Shown: positions 44,021 through 55,911, numbered from the stretch's first letter. The stretch: DNA of 64,000 bases from Hermatobates lingyangjiaoensis (GCA_026182355.1 JAPFBL010000583.1:145001-209000); one strand, 5' to 3'. Numbers and translations are program-made. The notes: generated by a model from the sequence alone, not told the origin.

Positions 44021-44568
44021 ACCGTCTTTTTCCGAAAATAAGACATCCCTCAAAAATAAGTCCTAGCGTGATTTTCGGGATGTTTAGGACTGTAAGCCAT
44101 CACCTGAAAATAGGCCCTAGTTAAGATAATGTGAAAAAAATAATTCGTTAAAAAATTGCTGTTGAATGTAGTAGGTATATCTAACTGTCGTAATATTTTA
44201 GAGAATTCTTTGGAACAAAATATTTCAAGAAATTCCTTGTTTACCTCTAAAGTTCGTTTCAAGGAGGCTACTTAGACAAGAAGTATTAATTTAACCACAG
44301 CTATATTGCAAGACATGAGAGATTCAGACCAATGATTCTACAGGGAATAGATTTGGAGGAATACAAAATTTTGATAATTTATGACGATGTTCCAGATGAT
44401 GACATGACTGTAATCGAACAAATTTAAATTTCTGTATAAAAATAAATATTCAACAAAAATATGTAAATCTACTTAATGTACTTGAAGCCCTCCCCCAAGA
44501 ATAAGCCCTAGCACGGATTTTGACCTAAAAATAAAGTAAGACATTGTCTTGTTTTCGGAAAAAGACGA
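44021..44568. mobile_element. TIR element inserted in a PLE end, TA-flanked
   Basis: The left end CCGTCTTTTTCCGAAAA and inverted right end TCGTCTTTTTCCGAAAA are each next to TA. It interrupts an AGAUCU-family arm between 43977-44020 and 44570-44610. No transposase frame is recognised. Confidence 0.65.
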
Positions 44569-44609
44569 TAAGATCTTTCAAACACAACAAGCGGTCTTCA
44601 TCAGAGTCA
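44568..44609 (-). ncRNA. Hammerhead, AGAUCU family, interrupted upstream
   Basis: CUGAUGA, GAAA and AGAUCU intact. Stem II 3' strand is diverged and stem I is lost because of the inserted element. Confidence 0.5.
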
Positions 44610-44952
44610 AAACCCAATTACCTGAGTTGGGTTTTCGAGTCTAATAAAGACCGCTTGTTGTGGTTGAGAGATCTTGGTCTTTCTTTTTCTCTTTTCATAT
44701 TGTGGTTTGATCATTGATTGCTATTTCACGTGTTTATTATGAAATCTTGTTATCGATTAGGTCAGGTATGGGCAACCTGCGGCCCGCGGGCCACATGCAG
44801 CCACTCACGTGTTTTTGTGTGGCGCTCGGGGATTATGTGGAATTCTATCTTAATATTAACAAATTCTTTTGCTTTTTGCTTATCAACAAAAGCTCACCGA
44901 GACTTTGGAAGAAAATGAATTGACTGGAGGGAGGGGGAGGGAGGGAGGGAGG

Positions 44953-44994
<42 letters not shown>

Positions 44995-45479
44995 CTCAAC
45001 AGTAACAAATGCTTTAGCCTTTTTATATATATGACGCTGCGAATCTTTCGGGCGCTGCGTTGTTATAATAGCATCGCTGTCATTATAAAATAATGAGGAA
45101 TCAATAATAATTTTCATTATAAGGATAATAAGATAATTATTGAAATGTTAATATAGCACACAGTGTCTATTTATGTATTTATACATTATATATATATATT
45201 GGTATATATTGGCAGCGGATCTTCTCTCAAGCATACCATATTTTCTTGAAAATGATCGCAGTTACTGAATTCAAATTTACACAATTGAATAAAAAAAAAG
45301 TTGTTATATTGTTTAATTGTTTAGTATCAAAATTTAAAGAAATTTGAAATAGTTAATATATGTGAGAAGAATACATTTTTTTGGAACTGTAAAAGTAATA
45401 GCAAATCAACTATACATTTTGTGATGTTTTGATGATTGCATCATGATGATTGTGTGATGATGATTGATGATGGTATAAC

Positions 45480-45977
45480 GTAAGTGTTGTTACCAGTCTG
45501 CATACTCCACTCTTTAACAAAATTTAATGTCAGACATACAGTTTTTAATGTGTTTCAGGACCCTATGTTGTTGAGTAATATTGAACAGTTACGCCCCTGA
45601 CTATACATACGTCTGCTAACGGCTACTTCTTTCCCACTCACCCCACCTCTTACCCCTCCATCCATGCCTTCAGTTGTGAATGGAACTTAGACCTAATAGT
45701 ATTTGTAATTTTCTTTGTTTAGTTTATTTATTTAATCGATGTTTATTTATGTATTAAACCTGATAATGACATATGACTGTTGAAAGCTTGTTTATTAGTG
45801 TAAGGTGAATATACATTTAGATCATGTTATTAAATTTCTTTCGTTCATTGGACCTATTTACTTGGAAATATCATTGGCGAACCTGATTTACAGTTTACCT
45901 ACTACAATAAGAAAAATTGCCAGGAATAATTGGTTAACAAAAAGGTCGTGAATGCAGAAACTGCGTTCATTTCCAAT

Positions 45978-45985
<8 letters not shown>
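45480..45985 (+). repeat. PLE terminal region with decayed hammerhead
   Basis: CUGAUAA, GA..UU, GAAA, AGCU and U17 (45760-45795) is followed by a N-terminal ORF scrap (VVNAETAFIS-like after a frameshift) that stops at (TA)n near 45980. Confidence 0.5.
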
Positions 45986-46019
<34 letters not shown>

Positions 46020-46059
46020 TTAGTTATGAGTTAGCTTCAGCTACTCAAAGGGACTACTT

Positions 46060-46100
46060 CTACCCGATGACGACGACTGTCGAAATATCGTTGTGAGTCT
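46060..46100 (+). ncRNA. Hammerhead variant (CCGAUGA), AUAU stem III
   Basis: All but U4 of the core is intact, with GAC-GACU-GUC, GAAA, AUAU and C17. Confidence 0.5.
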
Positions 46101-46138
46101 TTTGTGTGTATCTTTATTTGTTTTTTCTCTTTCATGTG

Positions 46139-46141
<3 letters not shown>

Positions 46142-46190
<49 letters not shown>
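46142..46190. repeat. (TA)n tract
   Basis: One of the longest pure TA runs. Similar runs flank almost all PLE ends. Confidence 0.95.
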
Positions 46191-46193
<3 letters not shown>

Positions 46194-46904
46194 CTGTATG
46201 TACTCGTATCCAAATATCACAGAAATTACCATTCGATCCGCGGTCACTTGATGATGAAATAATGCGGCCCTTCGGTTCACAAAAAGTTGCCCATGCCTGG
46301 TTTAAACAATAAAACAATCCCAAAAAGGTGATTTTAATTGATATAAATGATTACAAATTACTTTAATTAACTAATCAGAGCCAATTTAATAAAGCAAATA
46401 GTTTTTTTTTTCATTTAAAAAGTTTGTTTAAGCAATAAGTTATCTCATTTAGTAAATGACTTGCGGGGTGGGGGAGGGGGGGTTATCGATTACTTGGTTA
46501 AGACTAAGAAGTTTAATCCGACTCAAGAGTTTGAAAATTAATTACGATATTTTCTACACAAGTTGATAAAATGAATAGAGAAAACCAATTTGAAAAGTAG
46601 CTTCGAGATTCTAGCTATATCAGAGACAAGCTCCATTAAAAAGCCCGTAATGGAATCATTTAAATTAGGAAGGGAATTGCTCTCTTGTGATGCTTAAAAG
46701 AAGCAAAATTGAGGTTTGATTTTACTATTTCACTTCAGCCGAGATGGTGTTTGAAATACAACTACTCCAATCAGTCGCTAAACGAGTTTAATTCTGTTCT
46801 GTTTATTGAATTTGACTCAAAAGAAAATTGATAAATATATTCACTTAATCAACGGAAAGACGATCCAAACTGGACACAATATGATTCTCTTCTTCGATAT
46901 TCAA

Positions 46905-47140
46905 CTCATATATATATGAACAAATTTACCACAATGAAACAATTTTGGAAACTATGGTCTAAGGCCTTTCGTCAAACATCGTAAGAGAGCAACTGAACTA
47001 AAAAATAATTATTTTTTAATAATTATTAAAAAATTATTATTGCTTAGTTCACTTGCTCTCTGACGATGTGTTGACGAAAGGACTTAGAGCATTGTTTCCA
47101 AAATTGTTTCATTGTTGTAAATTAGTCCATCTATTATATC
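46905..47140. repeat. Inverted dimer, AGGCCU hammerhead family
   Basis: Arms meet near 47020. The minus copy has CUUACGA and the plus copy CUGACGA. Confidence 0.7.
47055..47090 (+). ncRNA. Hammerhead, AGGACU stem III
   Basis: Stem I GCUCU/AGAGC, CUGACGA, extra U, GU-GUUG-AC, GAAA. Stem III has one mismatch. Confidence 0.6.
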
Positions 47141-47227
47141 AAGTGTTATTTTGATTATTATTCATACATATATATATATATATAAACTAGAATTTAAAAA
47201 GAACACATAGAAAGGAAATCACTGAAC

Positions 47228-47266
47228 TCACTACTATATTTCGATGTCCTCGTCTTCAGGAAAAGA
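47228..47266 (-). ncRNA. Hammerhead ribozyme, AUAU stem III
   Basis: CUGAAGA, extra C, GA-GGACA-UC, GAAA, AUAU, A17. Confidence 0.65.
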
Positions 47267-47299
47267 AGTAAATCGCTCCAAAGGCTGATAACGACTCAT

Positions 47300-47520
47300 A
47301 TATATATATATTCGTGTATACTGGCAGCAAGTCTTCTTTTAAACAAGTGTTGTTAAAAAGCACAGCGGCTTCAGCATTAATAATCTTTTTAGAAAGATGT
47401 TCTATTTGCCTTATTATTTTCTTATAATTCACTGGTAGCTCAAAAATTAATCTACCTAATTCCATGACAAGCATAGGAAAACAATCTTCAAGAGACCTAA
47501 TGAAACAAACTATATTTAAC
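47300..47520 (-). pseudogene. PLE N-terminal ORF fragment
   Basis: Frame NYKKIIRQIEHLSKKIINAE, then AAVLFNNTCLKEDLLPVYTN, then TA-rich sequence. It fits the N-terminal segment preceding PLE RT domains. Confidence 0.6.
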
Positions 47521-47742
47521 ACTACACTAACACAAACTAGGTTAAAGAACTAAATGGAAACAAGCTTTCCATTTATTATTATTATTTATTATTATAATTA
47601 TTATTACTATAATTATTATTATTTATTATTATTAAACTATTGATTATTATTCATATATATATATATATAAATAATAATCAAAATAACACTTGATATAATA
47701 GATGGATTAATTTACCACAATGAAAACAATTTTTGAAACAAT

Positions 47743-47778
47743 GCTCTGAGGCCTTTCGTTAACACATCGTCAGAGAGC
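47743..47778 (-). ncRNA. Hammerhead ribozyme, AGGCCU stem III
   Basis: Stem I GCUCU/AGAGC, CUGACGA, extra U, GU-GUUA-AC, GAAA, AGGCCU, C17. Confidence 0.83.
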
Positions 47779-47827
47779 AAGTGAACACGCTGCACGTCAG
47801 CGCTTACTACCCAACTCAGTTGGGTTT

Positions 47828-47872
47828 TGACTCTGACGAAGACCGCTTGTTACGGTGGAAAGATCTTAGTCT
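47828..47872 (+). ncRNA. Hammerhead ribozyme, AGAUCU stem III
   Basis: Core and stem I intact. The closing pair of stem II is G.G. Confidence 0.68.
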
Positions 47873-47906
47873 TGCTTTCCCATTTTCTTATTGTGGTTTG
47901 ATGATT

Positions 47907-47947
<41 letters not shown>

Positions 47948-48054
47948 GAGTTCAAAATTCAAGAACCTAGTCTTGATAAACTATTGTTTTCTTTCTATTC
48001 CACGGTCGATACTTTCATCTATAGTTATATATACCATATATATATACACCGAAG

Positions 48055-48240
48055 GAACCAGAGTCCTCCAACTGCAAAGTGACTCTAACCGCCTGAAAAT
48101 CCTGGAAGCTCTCTACGTTAGGTCTAAGAAGCCTTCCCTTAACTGCCAGATGGTAGACATGTTCGTCATTCCCAGCATGAGGAGTATGGTAGTAAGCGGT
48201 GACGTGCAGCGGGATGCCGGACTGAGTGTAACGCCACATA
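48055..48240 (+). pseudogene. PLE ORF C-terminal fragment
   Basis: NRLKILEALYVRSKKPSLNC is the terminal helix of GIY-YIG PLE proteins. The rest of the 47781-48422 frame is mostly repeat. Confidence 0.6.
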
Positions 48241-48609
48241 GCGCTGATGCTAATAGTGGCTTGGTTGATCTGGTGACTCGGGCTGGGGGATCGGAAGGTG
48301 GGGTGAGGGCGGGCGCTCGGCCTGCAGTCGGTATTCCCGAGGCTGCATACATTTTCTTGTCCTTTAATAATCTTTTATCCTTCATTTACTTTAATATTTT
48401 TAATCTATTTATAACCTATTAGTCCAGTTATACTGTTGACCTTTCAACTCTTTTATTCTAACCGCTTGTTTCTTGCTCTTTATTGACCTTTAACCTTCTC
48501 TTTATATTAAACTGTACTAATCCTTTCAATCTATTAATAGCAATGACTAAGTATGAGTCATCGATTTAAATTTAACATGTGACTTGGCCAACTCCTTTTC
48601 CAGTTGAAC

Positions 48610-48735
48610 CCTGTTAGCAGGAGGTTAGTTCGTAGGATCGAATCTCTCAGTCTTAAGATCGTGAATGCCGAGACTGCGGTTAATTTTAATGATACCTGTT
48701 TAAAAGAGGATCTACTACCTATTTATACCAATATA
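48610..48735 (+). pseudogene. PLE N-terminal ORF fragment ending in (TA)n
   Basis: Frame SRRLVRRIESLSLKIVNAET, then AVNFNDTCLKEDLLPIYTNI, then (TA)n. Lies 370 bp from the C-terminal scrap in the same orientation. Confidence 0.65.
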
Positions 48736-49212
48736 TATATATATATATATATTATATACGAGTTCAAAATTCAAGAAGAGTAACACACAGAGTAAGGAAA
48801 CACACTTACAGACTCAAATTTTTGGGTAATCCGTCTTCAGGAGAAAAGAGAAAGGGAGACCAATCACGTTTTAGACGCAACGGCAAGTATATATATAACA
48901 AGTGTTCATTCAAACTAGACAGTTGTTGAAATCCACAGACTATTTTTTTTGTAACATAATTTGTAATGTAATGCTTAGTTTTTCTGTTTCAAAATGTTAT
49001 ACTTCTGCCTATTAAAAATGTATTACATAAAAACCGAAACGTTGGCAATGATAGTTTAATTTGAACCTGAAGAACTGACCGAGTCCTGATAAAGTTTTTT
49101 TTTGTTTCTACTCCACGGTCGATACTTTTATCTATAGTTATATGTATATAAAGTGTCATGTGTTCATTCAAACTAGACAGTTGTTGTTGAAATTCACAGA
49201 CTATTTATTATT

Positions 49213-49250
49213 CACGTCTGACGACGTGAAAACGAAAGGCCTCAGAGCGA
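49213..49250 (+). ncRNA. Hammerhead core, AGGCCU stem III, no stem I
   Basis: CUGACGA, GU-GAAA-AC, GAAA, AGGCCU, C17 are intact. The 5' stem I strand is replaced. Confidence 0.5.
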
Positions 49251-49322
49251 TTATCTTCAATCATTTGTGGTGAAATACCAGAATATTTATATCACGTGTT
49301 ATTGCGACAATTTTGTATATAT

Positions 49323-49354
<32 letters not shown>

Positions 49355-49439
49355 CAGGACTCACCATCCTGCCTCCATGTATTTTTCCTCTCCTGTTGAC
49401 GACTATTGTCGAAATATAGAAGTGCATAATGTTTTTATC

Positions 49440-50056
49440 CCTGACAATAAATAACTGTGCCAATTATTGCCATTGGTATGATGCTATATTCTTTTTTTTT
49501 TTGTTAAAATATTAAATAAAACACCAAAAACCTTGTTAGGTTTTATAAAGATTTATTCCGTTTGAATAATTATTAACCGTTATTTTTTTTTTATTCACTC
49601 AAAAGTGTAGAAGTGGAAAGAAAAAATTCAAATGATTTACTCAAATCTCCCATTCATTAGTATCCATCTAAACATTAAATGACAAAAATCCTCTTATTGT
49701 TACCTGTTTCAACTTGCAAATTATACTATGCAAAATTGAAAGCTAACCGCTTTTAATTGCATTACTTTGCATCAATATTGTTCTCTTTCTTTTTTTTTTT
49801 TCATTTTCGATAGGAGTTAAAATGTTGAAGACATTATTCATTTGAGTTTAAAATCAATAAAATATCTTTTATTTTAAGACTTCTTAAAAAAAGTCTTTAT
49901 GTCTTTGTTAAAATATTCAAAAAAAAAATTGAACAAAATATTACAAATTATTTCGTCTGTTCTTTTATAATCCATTTTGAAGAAGACTATTGCATATTTT
50001 TATATCACCATTTTATTAACTTCAAAATTTTACGGAAAGATTTATTGACAATATGG

Positions 50057-50060
<4 letters not shown>
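49440..50060. other. AT-rich, nothing recognised
   Basis: Homopolymer-rich sequence without repeats or frames of note, ending in a long (TA)n tract (50062-50110). Confidence 0.4.
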
Positions 50061-50115
<55 letters not shown>

Positions 50116-50379
50116 GTTACAGCTAGAGAACACAAGAAAAAGGACTAACACTCACGAATCTCGATAATTTTGGCGTCTTGCCGTCTTCAGGAAGAAGAAA
50201 AAAAGAAAATAAAAAGGAGAAAGAATGAAGGAACGGAGACGTAAATGCGTCCACTGGCTGATGTAAACAACATCTATATATATATATATCCACTTAAAAT
50301 TCAAAAAAACGATCCAAACTGGACGCAAATCAGTTCACAAACGAAGAAAAGCAACACACAGAGAAAGAGACACACTTAC

Positions 50380-50418
50380 AAACTCAAATTTTCGGATCAT
50401 CCGTCTTCAGGAGAACAG
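50380..50418 (-). ncRNA. Hammerhead ribozyme, AAUU stem III
   Basis: Stem I CUC/GAG, CUGAAGA, extra C, GGA-UGA-UCC, GAAA, AAUU, U17. Confidence 0.8.
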
Positions 50419-50450
50419 AGAGAAAGGGCGACCAAGCACGCCCTTTTACG

Positions 50451-50580
50451 CATTTACGACTTTTTTGCTCGTTTTTTCTAGTTTTCTTACTAGTTTTTTC
50501 TGGTAGGGAGTGATTTCACTCCCTACCAGAAAAAACTAGTAAGAAAACTAGAAAAAACGAGCAAAAAAGTCGTAAATGCG
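50451..50580. repeat. 130-bp perfect palindrome inside PLE ORF
   Basis: Arms cgcatttacgac... and its complement meet near 50514. The right copy continues as a PLE N-terminal frame. Confidence 0.85.
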
Positions 50581-50645
50581 GAAGCTGCCGTCTACTTTAA
50601 TAAAATATGTTTACAAGATAATCTGCTGCCAATATACACTAATAT

Positions 50646-50650
<5 letters not shown>
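50517..50650 (+). pseudogene. PLE N-terminal ORF fragment ending in (TA)n
   Basis: LVRKLEKTSKKVVNAEAAVY, then FNKICLQDNLLPIYTNI, followed by a TA tract. Confidence 0.65.
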
Positions 50651-50688
<38 letters not shown>

Positions 50689-50749
50689 TAGATCTTGATA
50701 TTTACTTGATAGATTCAAGTAACTCACCACAAAAGATAAGGAGGTAATC

Positions 50750-50786
50750 GCTCTGAGGCCTTTCGTCTAACACGTCGTCAGAGAGC
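50750..50786 (-). ncRNA. Hammerhead ribozyme, AGGCCU stem III
   Basis: Stem I GCUCU/AGAGC, CUGACGA, extra C, GU-GUUAG-AC, GAAA, AGGCCU, C17. Confidence 0.83.
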
Positions 50787-50831
50787 AAGTGAATGGATAA
50801 AATAAAAACAGGTTCATTCACTTGCTCTGAC

Positions 50832-50869
<38 letters not shown>

Positions 50870-50872
<3 letters not shown>

Positions 50873-51120
50873 AAGATTTCACATAAACACATGAAATAAC
50901 AATCAATGATCAAACCACAATAAGAAAATGGGAAAAGAAGACTAAGATCTTTCAACCGTAACAAGCGGTCTTCGTCAGAGTCAAAAACCCAACTGACGTT
51001 TTTGACTCTGACGTTTTTGACTTGTCAGTTGGGTTTTTGACTCTGACGAAGACCGCTTGTTACGGTTAAAAGATCTTAGTCTTGTTTTCCCATTTTTTAT
51101 TGTGGTTTGATCATTGATAT
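50870..51120. repeat. Inverted dimer, AGAUCU family
   Basis: Minus arm intact (50939-50983). The plus arm (51037-51080) has GAAA changed to AAAA. Between (TA)n tracts. Confidence 0.8.
50939..50983 (-). ncRNA. Hammerhead ribozyme, AGAUCU stem III
   Basis: Complete core and GACU/AGUC stem I. Confidence 0.82.
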
Positions 51121-51289
51121 ATATATATATATATATATATATATGGTCAGTTGTTCAATGGAATATATATATAAAGATTTCACATAAAAACATGAAATAA
51201 CAGTCAATGATCAAACTACAATAAGAAATGGGAAAACAAGTCTTGTATATATGCTGCTCAAGTATATATATATATATATGCTGCTACCT

Positions 51290-52140
51290 AGCAATATTTT
51301 ATTTTAAACACTTCTGAAAATTATAACTATAACGTTCGAAAGAAGCGATTAACACTAAGAAAATCTCGAGAAGAAAAAATGTAATTTTATTTATTGTGGT
51401 CATTGAAAATATGTTTATTGATAAAAAAAAAAGAAAAAAAAGAAAAATTTAATTTTGGTTACATTTGTTATAAAGATAAGAGTGGGAATAGAAATCATGC
51501 TAAGCACAGGTTAATGAGATTTAAATGAACATTAGTTTTGGGGAGGGAATATGGCGGAGGTCGAGATATGAAATCTAAACGGCCCACCCACTTAAATCAG
51601 GGTCTATTTAAATGAAAACAAGCCATAGAACCACAATCTGCTCTTGACTACCCAAACGGCTGAATCACTCCCATTCCATATACACCACTCTAAAAACCTA
51701 TTATAGCTGGCTAAATTAAAACAATTAAACATGTTAATCGCTAAGTAAACAACGTAATTATTTAATAACTTAAACCTCTTTTCTTTAACAGAATTAAAAC
51801 ATATATGGCCTTCATAAGAACAATATTATTTCTGAAGCTGGTATAATTATACTATAATGGCGCAGAATTCATTCACAGGTCATTTAAAATAAAGAATTCA
51901 TTTAACTTTTATTAAACAATTTTTTTACCAGTACTAATTTAGCTATATAAAAATAAAATATTCAGGAACATGTATGTTAGCATCCAACAAGAGGCGCTTA
52001 AATCAATCGTGTGGGACAGTGCTGAGTAATCTTTGTTCCAATACATATACGAAAGGAGTATATGTGCAGACTATTTAATTAACACTTTTTTTAAACAGTA
52101 TAGTAGAGTCATCATAGTCCTCGTTAGCCTTGGAAGTACA
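51290..52140. other. AT-rich, nothing recognised
   Basis: No frame or repeat identified. A (CA)n run follows at 52212-52246. Confidence 0.4.
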
Positions 52141-52209
52141 CCCACACACACATATATATCAATGATCAAACCACAATAAGAAATGCGAAAACAAGAACTT
52201 ATATATCTC

Positions 52210-52248
<39 letters not shown>

Positions 52249-52250
52249 AT

Positions 52251-52282
<32 letters not shown>

Positions 52283-52347
52283 AAGCTTTCACATAAACAC
52301 GTGAAATAACAATCAATGATCAAACCACAATAAGAAATGGGAAAACA

Positions 52348-52392
52348 AGACTAAGATCTTTCAACCGTAACAAGCGGTCTTCGTCAGAGTCA
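52348..52392 (-). ncRNA. Hammerhead ribozyme of the PLE, AGAUCU stem III
   Basis: Located about 170 nt after the ORF stop, so this links the ribozyme family directly to a PLE coding region. Confidence 0.85.
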
Positions 52393-52560
52393 AAAACCCA
52401 ACTGAACACTAGATGCAGAAAACATCTGGTGAGGAGTTGAGAAGAGTGGGAGGGAAGAGTGGTATTTTAAAAGGGTGAAAGCACAGGAAAGGACTAATGT
52501 CCAGAAAGGGATGTTTGGGGAAACAAAGGAGTACAGTAAGAAAAAGTAAAAAACTATCCG

Positions 52561-53960
52561 CTAGCTGTCAACCCTCTTTGAAGAGGCTATTGCCCTCGTG
52601 ACGAAAGTATCAAGTTTGAAGAGACCGTTACTAATGTTTATAATATTAGATCTATTAAATTTAATTAGAGACGATTCAATAATATTTCTTAACAACATTG
52701 ATTTTTCATAGGTAATAAATTTAGCTCCTGTCCAATCAATATGATGATTTTCATTTTTTATATGCAAGAATAAGGCACTACTGTTTTCCTGTCTACTTAC
52801 GTTATATTGGTGTTGTTTTACACGTGTTTTTAATGATTTACCGTTTGATCAATATAAATTTTATGGCAATTTTTGCACGGAATTTTATAAATACCAGCGG
52901 ACTCCAATTCGCTTGGAGAGTTTTTTATTAACATATTACCCACGTTATTACGATTAGAAAACACTATATTAAAATCAAGTTGTTTGGCTAATCTTGGAAG
53001 GGGGTCCAATGATTCGTGGTATGGCAAAACTATAGAATTTGATAATAAAAGGGGCTCTTTTGAAGTATTAGAGAAAGTTTTTTTAGCACCCTTCAAAGCT
53101 AAATCGATATAAGAAGAGGGGTATTTTAATGAAAGGGCAATTGACCTAATGTTATTAATCTCTTCATTAAGAAATTCAGGAGAGGAAACCCTTAAAGCTC
53201 TCAAAAACATATTTCTAAAAACAGAAATTTTAACATTTTTTGGATGCGACGAATAAAAATGAACGTATGCAAGTACATTCGTAGGTTTTCTATATACACT
53301 AAAGCGTAACTCATTAGGTAACCTATGGATCAGGACATCTAAGAAGGGCAAATTACCACTTATTTCTTCTTCCATTGTGAATTTGATTGTCGGCACTAAT
53401 GAATTCAATTTTGTTAGGAAATCAACTTTATTTAAAGATTTGGGACAAATGCAAAGAATATCGTCAACATATCTATATCATTTAACATTTTTGGGCAAAA
53501 TTGAGCTTAACATTTTACTCTCAAAAAACTCCATATATAAATTATTTAGGAGGGGGGATAAACAGTTACCCATAGCAAGACCAAATTTTTGTATATAATA
53601 AATATTTTCAAATTGAAAATGACAATCTACCACACATAACTTAATTAACTCTATTATAGTGGTAGATGGAAGGGGAAGGGAATAATTAATTAATTCCTCC
53701 TAGAGTAAGCTCAACAGATCAGTTACAGGTACATTCGTAAAAAGAGACTTCACATCGAAACTGATTAATCTATAATTTTTGTTCATGTTGACGCTTTTTA
53801 ATTTTTTAATTAAATCCACATTGTTTTTTATATGGCTGCCTGAAATTTTTCCAATTAAGGGGATTAAAATACTTACTAACCATTTCGACAAGCCATATGA
53901 TGCCGAACCAACCGAACTCACAATTAAACGTATTGGGTAATTATCTTTATGTCTTGTTTT
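52561..53960 (-). pseudogene. PLE polyprotein: reverse transcriptase and GIY-YIG nuclease
   Basis: Reading minus: RLISFDVKSLFTNVPVTDLL (RT motif A, 53700-53790), a premature stop, then KFGLAMGNCLSPLLNNLYME (RT B-region) and YRYVDDILC (catalytic YVDD, about 53470). Then SGNLPFLDVLI and YRKPTNVLAYVH, conserved in PLE. The endonuclease starts GIYKIPCKNCHKIYIDQTV (GIY and YID instead of YIG, about 52860-52920), followed by a frameshift near 52845, then SLKTRVKQHQY and NHHIDW..AKF. The end is ASSKRVDS stop. One stop and one frameshift make it non-functional. The YIG Gly is Asp here. Confidence 0.85.
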
Positions 53961-53984
53961 CCCATTTCTTATTGTGGTTTGATC

Positions 53985-54026
<42 letters not shown>

Positions 54027-54039
54027 GGTTGTGTTATCT

Positions 54040-54210
54040 ATCTAATCGTGATTCGGTCAAATTTATTAGGATGTAGGCAATTTTAAAACCGAAGCGTCGG
54101 CAATGAGATTTCGATTTTTGAACCTAGAAAATAGACCGAATCCCATTAGATAATATACCTATTCTATCAAACAGTCGATATATTATTGAATCTGTTTTAT
54201 TTTATATATA
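54040..54210. repeat. Single arm, GAAACGUUGGC-type family
   Basis: It contains accgaagcgtcggcaatgag and the shared tcggtcaaatttattagga end. Confidence 0.5.
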
Positions 54211-54298
54211 TATATAATCACTTTCTCTCTCACACATACACCACACGCCTATATAAGTTGTGGTTTTTGTATTAAAAAAATAAATACAACAGTTGGGT

Positions 54299-54342
54299 TG
54301 ACTCTGACGAAGACCGCTGTTACGGTTGAAAGATCTTAGTCT
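54299..54342 (+). ncRNA. Hammerhead ribozyme, AGAUCU stem III
   Basis: CUGACGA (54304-54310), GACCG/CGGUU, GAAA, AGAUCU, U17 and stem I GACU/AGUC. Confidence 0.82.
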
Positions 54343-54429
54343 TGTTTTCCCATTTTCTTAATAGTGGTTTGATCATTGATTGTTATTTCACGTGTTTATA
54401 TGAAATCTTTATATATATATATATATATA

Positions 54430-54711
54430 TAGAAATTTGTCACAATAATTAGAGACAAAAATCACATAATTAACTGGAAAGAAGCAAAGGAGTTGGTTTT
54501 TATGTCATGTGAAAGAAGAAGAAACATTGTTGAAAGCGCCCTCATAAAAGACTTTTCTAAGAACTTGGTCAACACTAGTCCAGGCCTTTTTAAATTAGAT
54601 GAATTTCTAATTGAAGGAATTATCAAACAAATCAAGACTATTTCAACAGTTATAGGGAAAAATACTGTCAATGATGCCAATCTTACTCCTTCTTTAAATC
54701 AAAATTCATAA
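54430..54711 (+). pseudogene. PLE endonuclease C-terminal fragment
   Basis: The frame NHIINWKEAKELVFMSCERR, then RNIVESALIKDFSKN parallels the tail of the 52.3-54 kb element (HHIDW..AKF, RNIIESSLI), so it is the segment after the GIY-YIG core of a second family. It ends with a stop before an AGGCCU hammerhead. Confidence 0.75.
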
Positions 54712-54735
54712 CCTGCTTACAACTTGTATTCACTT

Positions 54736-54771
54736 GCTCTCTGACGACGTGAAAACGAAAGGCCTTAGAGC
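54736..54771 (+). ncRNA. Hammerhead ribozyme, AGGCCU stem III
   Basis: Stem I GCUCU (54736-54740)/AGAGC (54767-54771), CUGACGA, extra C, GU-GAAA-AC, GAAA, AGGCCU, U17. It lies about 30 nt after a PLE stop codon. Confidence 0.85.
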
Positions 54772-54805
54772 GACTATCTTCTTTAATTTGTGGTGAGTTA
54801 CCTGA

Positions 54806-55855
<1,050 letters not shown>

Positions 55856-55911
55856 ACTAGTTCTGAGGCGGCTGGAGACCCTCTGAACCAGTGCGCTTCG
55901 CTTCTCTATCT

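Larger units (their letters stand above)
44763..46299. mobile_element. hAT-like element expanded by PLE and simple repeats
   Basis: Ends CAGGTATGGGCAACC and, inverted, CAGGCATGGGCAACT. Next to each end is GC-rich cggccc sequence. The interior contains a GA-rich tract (44925-44995) and PLE sequence. Flanking octamers do not match well. Confidence 0.6.
52270..53995 (-). mobile_element. Penelope-like element, RT plus GIY-YIG, 5' truncated
   Basis: The most complete PLE here. Minus orientation from 53995 (an inverted stub of the AGAUCU end) through RT and endonuclease to the 3' hammerhead (52348-52392) and the tail ttcacgtgtttatgtg near 52288. It is bounded on both sides by (TA)n. Confidence 0.85.

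Noticed and set aside
44714..45117. Overlapping open frames near 44.8-45.1 kb as genes
   Set aside because: They lie in a hAT-like end and a GA-rich simple repeat and have no family features.
47781..48422. 213-residue open frame as a host gene
   Set aside because: It crosses a hammerhead arm, a (TA)n tract and a PLE C-terminal scrap. Only the short ILEALY part is protein-like.
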